Source: JBBREP01 sp036501845 (lineage in GTDB: Bacteria; Actinomycetota; Acidimicrobiia; IMCC26256; PALSA-610). From it: DNA of 63,613 bases. Location: NCBI GenBank assembly GCA_036501845.1, contig DASXZO010000020.1, positions 1 to 63,613 on the forward strand, given 5' to 3'. The notes under the pieces were generated by a model. It saw only the letters and a program-made list of their open reading frames with translations. It ran no database searches and was not told the DNA's origin. The position numbers and the translations under genes are program-made. Positions 24,706-33,199 of this stretch are shown here, piece after piece (position 1 is the first letter of the stretch; the number at the start of each line of letters is the position of its first letter).

Positions 24706-25740
24706 ATGACCCGGCGGCGTGGACGCGCGAGCAAGGCGCGAACCTTTTGGGCGCTCATCGCTTGTGCCGCCGGCTCGGTGGCGGTGAGCGGGTACGGCGC
24801 AGCCGCGCACGCGGCCGCAACCAACACCGCGTGGACCTGCCCGAGCGCGCCTTTCGGCAATCCCGTCCCGAGTGGCGCCGCCATCACACGCCTTCCCGAT
24901 GCCCTGCCCAACGACGCCTACAACAATTACGGCACGCTCGACGCCAACGTGGAAGGCCCGGTGTGGCGCAACGGGTCGCTCTACGTCTCAGAGTTCGGCG
25001 GTGGACCGAACCCCGAGCAGTCGCGCATCGTGAAGATCACGAACGGCATCGGCACGGTGTTCAATGCGACTGCGGGCACCAACGGTCTGGCCGTCGGCCC
25101 GGCAGGCGCGCTGTACGGCGCGAGCCAGACGGCCGGTGGCATCGTGCGCTTCGCCGGACCGAGCGATCCCGCCGCCGTGGTGGCCGGCAAGTTCCTCGGC
25201 CAGCGCTTCAACTCTCCGAACGACCTCACTATCCGCAACGACGGCACGATCTACTTCACCGACCCCACCTACCAAGCGCCGCAACCCGCACCACAGGCGC
25301 GCACACGCGTGTACCGCGTCGCGCCGCAGACGCACGCGGTCAGCGTGATCGACGATAACAAGGTGCAGCCCAACGGCATCACGTTGTCACCCGACGAGAA
25401 ATCGCTGTACCTCGCGACCACGAACGGCTTGTACAAGTACGCAGTTGCAGCCAACGGCAGCGTCGGGACAGCCGTGCGTTTCGCGAGCCAGGTACCCGCA
25501 GGCGACGGCATGGCGGTCGACTGCGCCGGCAATCTCTACGTGGCCGACACCAACGTGGTCGTCGTCGCACCCGGAGGCCGGACGATTGCCCAACTGCGGA
25601 TGCCTGCGGGCGGAGAAACGGTGACCAACGTCGCGTTCGGCGGCAGCGATCACCGAACGCTGTTCATCACCGCCATGGGCCCGGGCAACGCGCGCGGCGT
25701 GTACCAAGTGAAGCTGAAGGTTCCGGGCCTCCCCTACTAG
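24706..25740 (+). CDS. Secreted SMP-30/gluconolactonase-like beta-propeller protein
   Basis: This is a 344-residue protein with a twin-Arg-containing, long signal (MTRRRGRASKARTFWALI to HAAA, about residue 36). The propeller shows the SMP-30 landmarks: LDANVEGPVWRNGSLYVSEF, LAVGPAGALYGASQ, FNSPNDLTIRNDGTIYFTDP, VQPNGITLSPDEKSLYLATT and GDGMAVDCAGNLYVADTN. These loops carry the metal-binding Glu, Asn and Asp residues of lactone hydrolases. The substrate is unknown. I chose ATG 24706 because the signal peptide then begins properly. The stop overlaps the convergent methyltransferase stop in a CTAG. Confidence 0.87.
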   Translation: MTRRRGRASKARTFWALIACAAGSVAVSGYGAAAHAAATNTAWTCPSAPFGNPVPSGAAITRLPDALPNDAYNNYGTLDANVEGPVWRNGSLYVSEFGGGPNPEQSRIVKITNGIGTVFNATAGTNGLAVGPAGALYGASQTAGGIVRFAGPSDPAAVVAGKFLGQRFNSPNDLTIRNDGTIYFTDPTYQAPQPAPQARTRVYRVAPQTHAVSVIDDNKVQPNGITLSPDEKSLYLATTNGLYKYAVAANGSVGTAVRFASQVPAGDGMAVDCAGNLYVADTNVVVVAPGGRTIAQLRMPAGGETVTNVAFGGSDHRTLFITAMGPGNARGVYQVKLKVPGLPY

Positions 25741-26396
25741 CGGCGTCGGGCTCGGAGCACCACGTCGGCGATGTGCGCAGTACCGGGCGGCGGGTCGACG
25801 CGGGGTTCGATCGCGTGGCGTTCGACGGTGAAGTGCTCGCCGAGCAGCGCGACAAGTTCGTCGATGCCCACATAGGAGTCGGGGTCGACGCCACGCGACT
25901 TCATGTGCTCGCGGTGTTCATGGTCGAGGTCGTGGTATACGGCGAGGAGTACGCCGCCGGAGCAGAGCGCGCCGAGCAGGCGTTGCATCGCGGCTTCACC
26001 TGCGGCTTTCGGCAGCGCCGGATACTGCAGTGACACGAGGTCGAACATTCCCGCCGGCCACGCGGTTGCCAACGCGTCGCCGCTGATCCATTCGATGGTC
26101 GCGCCGTGTTGATCGGCCGCCTCGCGCGCTCGCCGGATCGCGACGTCGGAGACGTCGATCGCGGTGACCGTCCAGCCTTGGCGCGCGAGCCAGATTGCAT
26201 CCGCGCCCTCGCCGCAACCGACGTCGAGTGCTCGGCCGGGGGCGAGGTCGCCGACCTCGACCACGAGCCGTCCGTTCGGCCGCCCACTCCACATCGGCCC
26301 GTCGCCCTCGGTGTAGCGAGCGTCCCACTCCGCGGCCAGCGTCGGCTCGCCCGACCCCGACGCAGGGTGTTCGTGTTCATGAGGTTCGTGCTGCAC
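25737..26396 (-). CDS. SAM-dependent methyltransferase with His-rich N-terminus
   Basis: This is a 219-residue class I methyltransferase. Motif I is ALDVGCGEGADAIWLARQGW, followed by the acidic strand VTAIDVSD and the post-I region IEWISGDALATAWPAGMFDL. The remaining fold ends FTVERHAIEPRVDPPPGTAH. This pattern resembles TehB-like/thiopurine-type enzymes that act on small molecules or metalloids. The N-terminus QHEPHEHEHPASG is His-rich and may bind metal. The start is GTG 26396, 33 bases downstream of the GGDEF-EAL stop. Confidence 0.87.
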   Translation of the reverse strand: MQHEPHEHEHPASGSGEPTLAAEWDARYTEGDGPMWSGRPNGRLVVEVGDLAPGRALDVGCGEGADAIWLARQGWTVTAIDVSDVAIRRAREAADQHGATIEWISGDALATAWPAGMFDLVSLQYPALPKAAGEAAMQRLLGALCSGGVLLAVYHDLDHEHREHMKSRGVDPDSYVGIDELVALLGEHFTVERHAIEPRVDPPPGTAHIADVVLRARRR

Positions 26397-26429
26397 GTTG
26401 TCGCACCGTAGGCGGCAACGCGTCGCGGC

Positions 26430-28664
26430 TCAGGCCGACGCGCGCCGCGATTTCGAGCTCTGTTGCAGTGCTGCGGTCAAACGGGCCGCGGGTTGCGGCC
26501 GCGCGAAGAGGAAGCCCTGCGCGAAGTCGGCACCGAGGGCACGGAGATGCCGGTGCTGTGCGGGTGTTTCCACGCCTTCGGCCACCGTGGTGATGTCGAG
26601 TGCATGCGCGAGCTCGATGATGGCGTGCACGATGGCGCGGTCGACAGGGTCGTTCCCCAACCCGGCCACGAACGACTGGTCGACCTTCACCGTGTCGACC
26701 GGGAACTGCTTCAGATACGCGAGCGACGAGTAGCCGGTGCCGAAGTCGTCGATGGCGAGCTTGAGGCCGAGCGCGTGCAGCTCGCGCAACGTGTGCGCTG
26801 CGGTTTCGGGATCGCGCATCAGGATGCTCTCGGTGATCTCGAGCCCGATCTGCATGCGTTCCGGATCGACCGCCGACTCCGACAAGATGCGCGCAACTTT
26901 CGCGACGAAGTTCGACTGGGCGAGTTGCCGCGCGGAGATGTTCAGTGCAAGTTCGATCGGAGCGTCGAGCAGCGGTTCCCATTCCCGGGCTTGGCGGCAC
27001 ACCTCTTCGAGCACCCACTCACCGATGCCCACGATGAGGCCCGAGGCCTCCGCAATGGGAATGAACTCGGCGGGCGACAGGAGCCCTCGTTTCGGGTGCT
27101 GCCACCGAAGGAGCGCCTCGACACCGACGATCGCTTCGGTCGTCACGTCGATGACGGGCTGGTAGAAGAGGCGTAGTTCGCCCCGCTGCACTGCGTGACG
27201 CAGATCGGTCTCGAGGCGCAGCCCGGTCGTCACCTGCTGACGCATGTGCTCGTCGAAGATCACGAACCGGCCTCGATCCGTGGTCTTCGAGTGATACATC
27301 GCCACGTCGGCCGCGGCGATCAGCGCGTCGGCATCGGTGTCACTGCCCGGCTCGCAGACGACGGCTCCGATGCTGGCCGACACGAACACGCTGTCGCCTG
27401 CGAGTTCGAACGGCTCTGCAAGCGCGTCGCAGAGGCGCTGCGCGAGCACGGCCGCTTGGGCCCGGCCGTCGAGGCTCTCGCACACGATCACGAACTCGTC
27501 GCCGGCAAGCCGAGCAACCGTGTCGCTCGGCCGCACCAGCTCGGACGCACGGTGAGCGAACGCCACGAGGAGCTCGTCGCCGGCATCGTGCCCGAGACTG
27601 TCGTTGATGCGCTTGAAGCCGTCGAGATCGGCGAACAACACGCCGACGCCTTCGCGGTCGCGACGGCTCAGTGCGCGCCGCAGATTCTCCATCAGCAGCG
27701 CCCGATTGGGCAGGCCAGTGAGCGAGTCGTGCAAGGCTTGATGCTCGAGGTCGTCCTCGGCCTGCTTGCGCGTCGTGATGTCGCGAGCGAACGCGAAGTA
27801 GCTCCAGGCGCCGACTTCGTTCAGCGCCCAGAGCGGGATCTCGATCGGCAACTCGTGACCGTCACGGTGGCGGGCGGGCAGCTCCAGTCGATTCCCGAGC
27901 ACCTGCGCCTTCCCGGTCTGGCGAAATCGTGCCATGCCGGCGTTGTGTGCATCGCGCAGCGACGGCGGGACGATCACGTCGGCGACAAGCAGCCCATCGA
28001 CCTCATCGCGGCTCCAACCGAACGTGTACTCGGCTGCGGCGTTCCAGCCCGTGATGCGCCCCTCGGCGTCGGTGGCGATGAACGCGTCGGCCGCGTTGTC
28101 GAGCACGTCGCGAATGCGGCGCTCCTCGGCCTCGAGCGCGGCAGCCGCGGCGTCGCGCTCGAAGACCCGGCCGAGTTGCACCCCCACATTCGCCATCACG
28201 TCCAACAAAGCAGGCTGCGGGGCTTCGATCGTGGCCGAGTAGAACTCGAGTACGCCGACCACGTCGGGACCGGCGTACACCGGGAACGCGAAGCCGCTCT
28301 TCAGCCCGGCCGCGGTGGCCGCCTGGAAACGCGGGAAGTTCCCGTCGGCCACGAGGTCGGCGATCCACGCCGGCTTGCGGGTTGCCAGCACGCGGCCTGG
28401 CAAGCCGACGCCGGCCTGCAGGTGCGCCGCTGACGTCGCGCTCACGAACGCATCGGCATCGAATCCGGCGGCGACGTACCAGATGCCGCCCGACCGCAGC
28501 TCGCCATCGGGCTCGCGCCGGAGCGCGTGACCGACCGGCCAACCGGTGTGCGCGCACACCCGCGCGACCGCGAGTTGCAAAGCGGCATCAGCACAGGTCG
28601 CTTCGTTCGCCGCGACCGCCACTTCCTCCAGCAGCCCGGAGGAAGCCGGCACGTCGCACCGCAA
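26430..28664 (-). CDS. GAF-PAS-GGDEF-EAL cyclic-di-GMP protein
   Basis: This is a soluble protein of about 744 residues. A GAF domain (about 10-165) contains GLPGRVLATRKPAWIADLVA and LLDVMANVGVQLGRVFERDA. A PAS domain (about 185-305) contains DAFIATDAEGRITGWNAAAE and RDITTRKQAE. The GGDEF domain has the motif AGDEF instead of GGDEF, so diguanylate cyclase activity is doubtful. The EAL domain is complete: GVEALLRW, NISARQL, ITESIL, DDFGTGYSSL, KVDQSF and EGVETPAQ. It is probably a phosphodiesterase with a regulatory GGDEF. The start is uncertain: the longest frame begins with TTG 28664, and a GTG lies at 28652. Confidence 0.88.
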   Translation of the reverse strand: MRCDVPASSGLLEEVAVAANEATCADAALQLAVARVCAHTGWPVGHALRREPDGELRSGGIWYVAAGFDADAFVSATSAAHLQAGVGLPGRVLATRKPAWIADLVADGNFPRFQAATAAGLKSGFAFPVYAGPDVVGVLEFYSATIEAPQPALLDVMANVGVQLGRVFERDAAAAALEAEERRIRDVLDNAADAFIATDAEGRITGWNAAAEYTFGWSRDEVDGLLVADVIVPPSLRDAHNAGMARFRQTGKAQVLGNRLELPARHRDGHELPIEIPLWALNEVGAWSYFAFARDITTRKQAEDDLEHQALHDSLTGLPNRALLMENLRRALSRRDREGVGVLFADLDGFKRINDSLGHDAGDELLVAFAHRASELVRPSDTVARLAGDEFVIVCESLDGRAQAAVLAQRLCDALAEPFELAGDSVFVSASIGAVVCEPGSDTDADALIAAADVAMYHSKTTDRGRFVIFDEHMRQQVTTGLRLETDLRHAVQRGELRLFYQPVIDVTTEAIVGVEALLRWQHPKRGLLSPAEFIPIAEASGLIVGIGEWVLEEVCRQAREWEPLLDAPIELALNISARQLAQSNFVAKVARILSESAVDPERMQIGLEITESILMRDPETAAHTLRELHALGLKLAIDDFGTGYSSLAYLKQFPVDTVKVDQSFVAGLGNDPVDRAIVHAIIELAHALDITTVAEGVETPAQHRHLRALGADFAQGFLFARPQPAARLTAALQQSSKSRRASA

Positions 28665-28801
28665 TCGTCGGCTCGGTCGTGTCTCGATCCGCAGCGACGT
28701 TCGTCACGACACGCATGATCGGAAACCACCGAACCGAGCTGAACCCGCGCCGGCGCAGCGTTGAGCGGTCGGAGGGAAGGTGACGGCGCTCGACCGTCTG
28801 G

Positions 28802-29755
28802 TTACACGCGTCCCGCGAGCTCGGCGACGACCGGCGCGAACGCTTCCATGGCATCGTCGGGCACGACTGTGTAGGTGAAGCCCCAACGCTCGCGCCGGCG
28901 CATCAACGTGTCGACGAGATCGTCGATTGTGCCGATCAGCGTCAGCGGAATGTCGCGCGCGTCATCGGGACCGGGGCCGAACGCCGGCGCCAACGCGCTC
29001 AACATCGTGTCGCGCTCCCCTGTCGTTGCTGTGACCCTCACGAACGCGCAGTGGCACTGCAACTCGATCTCGTCGGTGCGGCCACACGCGGCCGCAGCTG
29101 CACGTACCCATTCGAGCTTCTCGTCGAAGGCTCGTGGGCTCGCGGTGACCGCGACCGAGGCGTCGAGCCGGCCGCTCGTCATCGTGGCGTTCACCGCCAC
29201 GATGTCGGCGGTGCGTGCCGCGATCGTGAGCATGCGCCGGCCACCGCCGCCGATGCAGAGCGTGGGACCGCCTGGAGTGTGCGGCGCGGGAGTGCCGATG
29301 GCGCCGTCGATGCGGTAGTGCTTGCCCGCGAACTGCACCGGCTCGGTCGAACGCCACAGCGCACGCATCACGTCGATCGCCTCGACCATGCGATCGATGC
29401 GCGTGCCCGGCGTGTCGTAGGCAATGCCCGCTTCGCCGTAATCGCTGCGTTTCCAGCCCGCACCCATGCCCGCCTCGACGCGCCCACCGGTGAGCAGGTC
29501 GAGTGTGGCGAGCTCCTTGGCGAGCACCACGGGATGCCGGTAGTCATTGTCGAACACGAGCGTGCCGACTGCGAGCTGTTCGGTGACTGCGGCGGCCGTC
29601 GCGAGCGCGGTGAGGGGCGCGAGTTGGTCCTGGAAATGATCGGGCATCAGCAACGCCGAATACCCGAGGGCTTCAGCACGCTGGGCGCGAGCGCGCCACG
29701 ACGCCGCGTCGGGCACCTTCGACGTGATCACCGCGAAGCGAAACGGCCGGGTCAT
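28802..29755 (-). CDS. F420-dependent LLM-class oxidoreductase
   Basis: This 317-residue luciferase-like TIM-barrel protein belongs to a class that uses F420 in actinobacteria. Landmarks are FAVITSKVPDAASWRARAQR, SALLMPDHFQDQLAPLTAL, VGTLVFDNDYRHPVVLAKEL, GRVEAGMGAGWKRSDY and GPTLCIGGGGRRMLTIAART. The end carries LIGTIDDLVDTLMRRRERWG. ATG 29755 overlaps the upstream stop by one base; a GTG at 29758 is an alternative. It is co-translated with a sugar-isomerase-like gene. The substrate is unknown. Confidence 0.9.
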   Translation of the reverse strand: MTRPFRFAVITSKVPDAASWRARAQRAEALGYSALLMPDHFQDQLAPLTALATAAAVTEQLAVGTLVFDNDYRHPVVLAKELATLDLLTGGRVEAGMGAGWKRSDYGEAGIAYDTPGTRIDRMVEAIDVMRALWRSTEPVQFAGKHYRIDGAIGTPAPHTPGGPTLCIGGGGRRMLTIAARTADIVAVNATMTSGRLDASVAVTASPRAFDEKLEWVRAAAAACGRTDEIELQCHCAFVRVTATTGERDTMLSALAPAFGPGPDDARDIPLTLIGTIDDLVDTLMRRRERWGFTYTVVPDDAMEAFAPVVAELAGRV

Positions 29756-30648
29756 CACGCCACCACGCCGGCACGCTCGAGCCCGGGCCGACCAAGAACG
29801 GCGCGGGTCGCGTCGGCGCTTCGCCGCGCCGCGTCCATCGCACCACGCGCGTGCAGCGCATCGGAGAACACCTCCACACCGATCGGTGCCACCGCACCGA
29901 TCGCGCGCAGCGCGCCGACCAACTCCGCGAGATCGATCGCGCCTTCGCCGGGAAGCAGTCGCTCGTGCAGCGACGCCGACATCAGGTTTGCCTCGGGCCG
30001 CGCTGGCGCGTCGTTCAATTGGATGCCGAGCACCTTCTCACCAGGGAGCGTGCGCAGCGTCGCGACATCGCACGGCGTGGCGCAGCGGAACCAGTGCCAC
30101 GCGTCGATCGCGATGCCTCCGTTCGCACGATCGGCGAGCCGCACGATCTCCCACGCAGTGGCGAGGTCCGGCACACGCGACCAGGGCAAGAACTCCAGGT
30201 GCACGAGGAGGCCATGCTCGGCGGCCCGATCACAGAGTGCGGCATACGCCTCGGCGGCGTCGTCGACGCCCCAACTCCCGCCGAGCACGTCGGCGGCGTT
30301 GATCGAGCGCGCCCCGAGCGCGTCGGCCACGGCGAGCATCTCGGTCTCGCCGTAACGGAACACATCCATCGTGTCGATGGCCACGAGCGATTCGACGTCG
30401 ACGTCGGCGATACCCGGCGTCCACCACCACGCGGGGTCGAGCTCGGCGATTGCGAGGCCGTGGTGGTCGAGCTGGGCGCGCAGGTCGGCGTCGCTCCACC
30501 CGTCGCGCCGCGCCGCGTCGTAGTCGCGTGCCCACACCGACAAGCCTGCGAACCCCGCGCTCGACGCGGCTGCGAGCCGTTCCTTCCACGGCGTGTCGCG
30601 CGGCAGCGTGCCGGCGCACAGGACCAGGTCGTCGGAGCCGAGCATCAT
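29755..30648 (-). CDS. TIM-barrel sugar phosphate isomerase/epimerase-like protein
   Basis: This is a 297-residue AP-endonuclease-2-type TIM barrel. Likely metal ligands are the Glu in HLEFLPWSRVP, the Asp/His in IDAWHWFR and the Glu in IGVEVFSD at the ends of barrel strands. The N-terminus begins VLCAGTLPRDTPWKERL, typical of xylose-isomerase-like proteins. The reaction is probably isomerisation or dehydration of a sugar or inositol derivative, but the substrate is not readable. It is divergent from the cupin gene at 30705 and coupled to the LLM oxidoreductase downstream; the three may share a catabolic task. Confidence 0.85.
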   Translation of the reverse strand: MMLGSDDLVLCAGTLPRDTPWKERLAAASSAGFAGLSVWARDYDAARRDGWSDADLRAQLDHHGLAIAELDPAWWWTPGIADVDVESLVAIDTMDVFRYGETEMLAVADALGARSINAADVLGGSWGVDDAAEAYAALCDRAAEHGLLVHLEFLPWSRVPDLATAWEIVRLADRANGGIAIDAWHWFRCATPCDVATLRTLPGEKVLGIQLNDAPARPEANLMSASLHERLLPGEGAIDLAELVGALRAIGAVAPIGVEVFSDALHARGAMDAARRSADATRAVLGRPGLERAGVVA

Positions 30649-30704
30649 CGTGGTGGGCCGTATTGTCTCGTTCCCTGGGTGATCGAGGCAAGGGAGAGCT
30701 CTCC

Positions 30705-31160
30705 ATGGCCGGCGGACCGCGTTTCACACACCTCGACGACGGCACCTGGCAAGAGTGTCGGCGCCAGCAACACGGCGACCACACCGCGTCGGTGTGGGAA
30801 CGGTGGCTCGAGTTCTCGCCGCGTTACCTGTCGCTCTACGCGCGCTGGGATCCGGGCATGATCGTGCGGCCGCACGGCCACAACAGCGACCACATCGTGT
30901 TCGTGATCGACGGCGACATGACGTGTGGCGACGTGCACTGCACAGCAGGCACACACATTGCGCTCGACCACGGTGACACGTTCGGACCATTCGTCGCCGG
31001 GCCGAACGGGGTCGTTCTGTTCGAGGTGATGATGGGCGACCCGCGATCGTTCCCGGCTGACGAAGAGGGCTACGCGAGCTTTCTCGCCGAGCGCGACGTG
31101 CAGCAACTGCCGAACCCGCCCATCGACCTTCCCGATCATCTCGAAGACGCGCGCAACTGA
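30705..31160 (+). CDS. Cupin-domain protein
   Basis: This is a 151-residue single cupin. The metal-binding pattern appears as MIVRPHGHNSDHIVFVIDGD, motif 1 with two His and a further His in place of the usual Glu, and motif 2 in GTHIALDHGDTFGPF. ATG 30705 is preceded by AAGGGAGAGCTCTCC. It is divergent from the TIM-barrel/LLM pair with 56 bases between starts, so a shared promoter region is likely. Function is unknown. Confidence 0.8.
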   Translation: MAGGPRFTHLDDGTWQECRRQQHGDHTASVWERWLEFSPRYLSLYARWDPGMIVRPHGHNSDHIVFVIDGDMTCGDVHCTAGTHIALDHGDTFGPFVAGPNGVVLFEVMMGDPRSFPADEEGYASFLAERDVQQLPNPPIDLPDHLEDARN

Positions 31161-31418
31161 CGCCGCACCGTTCGCGCGCACGTAGCGCGCGCGAACGGCA
31201 ACCTGTCAGATTGCACATTCGATCGCGCGCTTTTGGCTTGCAGTCGCGACGCGCCTGATCGATGATCGACGCAATCTTTCTTGGTGGGAAGGTTCGCAGT
31301 GAGGATGCGGGCATCGTCTTCGCGACACGCGCGCGTACGCGTTCTCAACGGGCTTGTGGATCACGACTCCGAGAGTGACAAGTCGAATCCAACAACACCC
31401 GTCGAAGGAGACGAGACC

Positions 31419-32168
31419 ATGGCCACGACACTGCGCTTCGGCAAGCAGCCGAAGCTTTCCGACTACCGCACGCTGCGATTCAAGGACTACCTCACCGATC
31501 AGCTCGCCGCCCCGCCCGCCACATTCGACGTGCTGGCGAACGCGCTGAGCAAGCTCAGCAAGACCGACGCCGATGTCCCCACGCTGTTCCCGATGGACGG
31601 CAACGACCAATACGGCGACTGCACGATCGCCGCGGTCGCGCACGCCATCACGATCTACGAGGGGCTCGTCGGCAAAGCGCACGTGATGCCGGCCAAGTCG
31701 GTGGAGAAGACCTACTTCCACCTGAGCGGCGGCGGCGACACCGGCCTCAACGAGCTGAACGTCCTCAACTACTGGCAGTCGCACATGGTCGGCCGCGAGA
31801 AGATCCTCGCCTACACGAAGGTCGACCCGAAGGACCACAACCACGTGAAGCAGGCGATGGGGCTCTTCGGCGGCGTGTACCTCGGCTTCCAGTGCCAAGA
31901 GAACTGCATCGACGATTTCAACAACCACGTCACGTGGACGCCAGGAACGCTCACGAACGACGGCCACGCGGTCTACGCCGTGGCGTACGACGCCGACACC
32001 GTGACCGTGCTCACGTGGGGCTCGACGCAGAAGGGCACGTGGGCCTGGTGGGACGAGTGCGTCGACGAGGCGTACGCGATCTTGCCGCCCGACGCCGAGA
32101 AGCCCGGATTCGCGCCCGGCTACAACTTCCAACAGCTGAAGCAAGACCTCGACGGCGTCGCCAACTGA
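31419..32168 (+). CDS. Papain-like (C1-type) cysteine peptidase fold protein
   Basis: This is a 249-residue protein without signal peptide, from ATG 31419 after GAAGGAGACGAGACC. The stretch MDGNDQYGDCTIAAVAHAIT places a Cys after a Gln-containing turn, as in papain-like enzymes. The later NDGHAVYAVAYDADTVTVLT supplies the His, and WGSTQKGTWAWWDECVDEAY the strand and Trp-rich end. Such proteins occur in bacteria and fungi without known substrates. It may be active, but its target is unknown. The gene is isolated and ends 53 bases from the convergent XRE gene. Confidence 0.65.
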   Translation: MATTLRFGKQPKLSDYRTLRFKDYLTDQLAAPPATFDVLANALSKLSKTDADVPTLFPMDGNDQYGDCTIAAVAHAITIYEGLVGKAHVMPAKSVEKTYFHLSGGGDTGLNELNVLNYWQSHMVGREKILAYTKVDPKDHNHVKQAMGLFGGVYLGFQCQENCIDDFNNHVTWTPGTLTNDGHAVYAVAYDADTVTVLTWGSTQKGTWAWWDECVDEAYAILPPDAEKPGFAPGYNFQQLKQDLDGVAN

Positions 32169-32221
32169 TCACCACCAGCGCCGCGCCGGAGTCGTGGTGT
32201 GCGGTCGATGCTGGCGCCGGG

Positions 32222-32608
32222 TCAGTCGGGCTCGTCCTCCCACGACAGCCCGACGGCGCGAAACAGCGACCGCATGAAGGCAATCTCGTCCTTCGACATC
32301 GCGGCTCCGGTGCCGGCGCGCGCGATCGCAGCCGCGACCGCGCCCCGGCGCAGCTGCTCGTCGTCGGTCTCGGCCGGCGGCGACAACGGCCACGGGATCA
32401 CCTGGTGCTCCATCGCCGCGGGCCCGTCGCGCAACAACATGTCGAGCCGGCGACGCAGACCCGGCTGCGGCGGGCTCCCCTGCTCCCAGCGGCTCACCGT
32501 CTGGGCCGTGGTGCCGAGCTGGCGCGCGAGGTCGGCCTGCGTCCAGTTCCGGCGGGCCCGGAACTCACGCAGCTGCGGTCCGAGCTCGATCTCCACTGCG
32601 TTCGCCAC
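32222..32608 (-). CDS. XRE-family transcriptional regulator
   Basis: This is a 128-residue protein. The N-terminal lambda-repressor-like HTH (residues about 10-60) reads LREFRARRNWTQADLARQLG, then TTAQTVSRWEQGSPPQP. A C-terminal 60-residue part (DDEQLRRGAVAAAIARAGTG, then EIAFMRSLFRAVGLSWEDE) is not a known domain. The start is GTG 32608. Two inverted repeats upstream, unusually AT-rich for this genome, are candidate autoregulatory operators. Confidence 0.85.
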   Translation of the reverse strand: MANAVEIELGPQLREFRARRNWTQADLARQLGTTAQTVSRWEQGSPPQPGLRRRLDMLLRDGPAAMEHQVIPWPLSPPAETDDEQLRRGAVAAAIARAGTGAAMSKDEIAFMRSLFRAVGLSWEDEPD

Positions 32609-32630
32609 GACAGAGAATCACTTCTACGCG

Positions 32631-32643
32631 TTACTACTAGTAA
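32631..32643. promoter_or_regulatory. Inverted repeat TTACTA-C-TAGTAA
   Basis: This is a perfect 6-bp inverted repeat around one base, 23 bases upstream of the XRE start. The TTAC/GTAA core recurs in the second repeat at 32696-32711, so one dimeric regulator could bind both sites. Confidence 0.45.
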
Positions 32644-32695
32644 GGACACGTCAAGGCTAACGAGACCGAGCCGCGAACTCCAGACCCGCGCACGA

Positions 32696-32711
32696 ATTAC
32701 AGACTTGTAAT
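32696..32711. promoter_or_regulatory. Inverted repeat ATTACA-GACT-TGTAAT
   Basis: Perfect 6-bp arms are separated by four bases. It lies between the XRE gene and the PPOX gene stop at 32762, in the same AT-rich stretch as the 32631 repeat. It is probably a second operator for the XRE protein, or part of its promoter. Confidence 0.4.
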
Positions 32712-32761
32712 TACACGGATCGGCGCGCGCGACGGCCGGAGCGACGCCGTGGAACTTGCGA

Positions 32762-33187
32762 TCAGGCCTGAGGCAGCATGCCGTAGGCACGCTCGGGGCG
32801 CAGCCGCACCACGAGGCGCCGGTCGGTCACCATCGCACGCCGGTACTCGTCCCAGTCAGGGTGCTCGCCCTGGAGCGAGCGGTAGAGGTCGACGAGCTCG
32901 TCGACAGTGGCGTCGTCGGGCCGGGCGGCCACGGCGCTGAGCTCCGCGGTGCCGTCGACCACCGCGTAGGCCCAGAAGTCGTCGCGGCTCACGTACAGCG
33001 ACGCACGGGCGTCGCGCGCCAGGTTCTTGGTCTTGGCCCGATCGGCCGTGACCGAGATGCGGATCACGCCGTCGGCCCCGACTCGATACGCGATGTTCGA
33101 CATCTGCGGCCGACCGTCACGCCGCATGGTGACGAGCACGCCCTGGTGGTGTGTGCGCACGAACCCGAGCGCAGCCTCGACGTCCAC
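32762..33187 (-). CDS. PPOX-class F420-dependent oxidoreductase
   Basis: This 141-residue split-beta-barrel protein is of the pyridoxamine-5'-phosphate-oxidase-like superfamily, in the F420-binding actinobacterial group. Landmarks are HHQGVLVTMRRDGRPQMSNI, IRISVTADRAKTKNLARDAR, ASLYVSRDDFWAYAVVDGTA and the C-terminal YRRAMVTDRRLVVRLRPERA. It would reduce or oxidise small molecules using F420. It lies 12 bases downstream of bioB and probably shares its transcript. Confidence 0.88.
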   Translation of the reverse strand: MDVEAALGFVRTHHQGVLVTMRRDGRPQMSNIAYRVGADGVIRISVTADRAKTKNLARDARASLYVSRDDFWAYAVVDGTAELSAVAARPDDATVDELVDLYRSLQGEHPDWDEYRRAMVTDRRLVVRLRPERAYGMLPQA

Positions 33188-33199
33188 GGGCCGGCCTCC

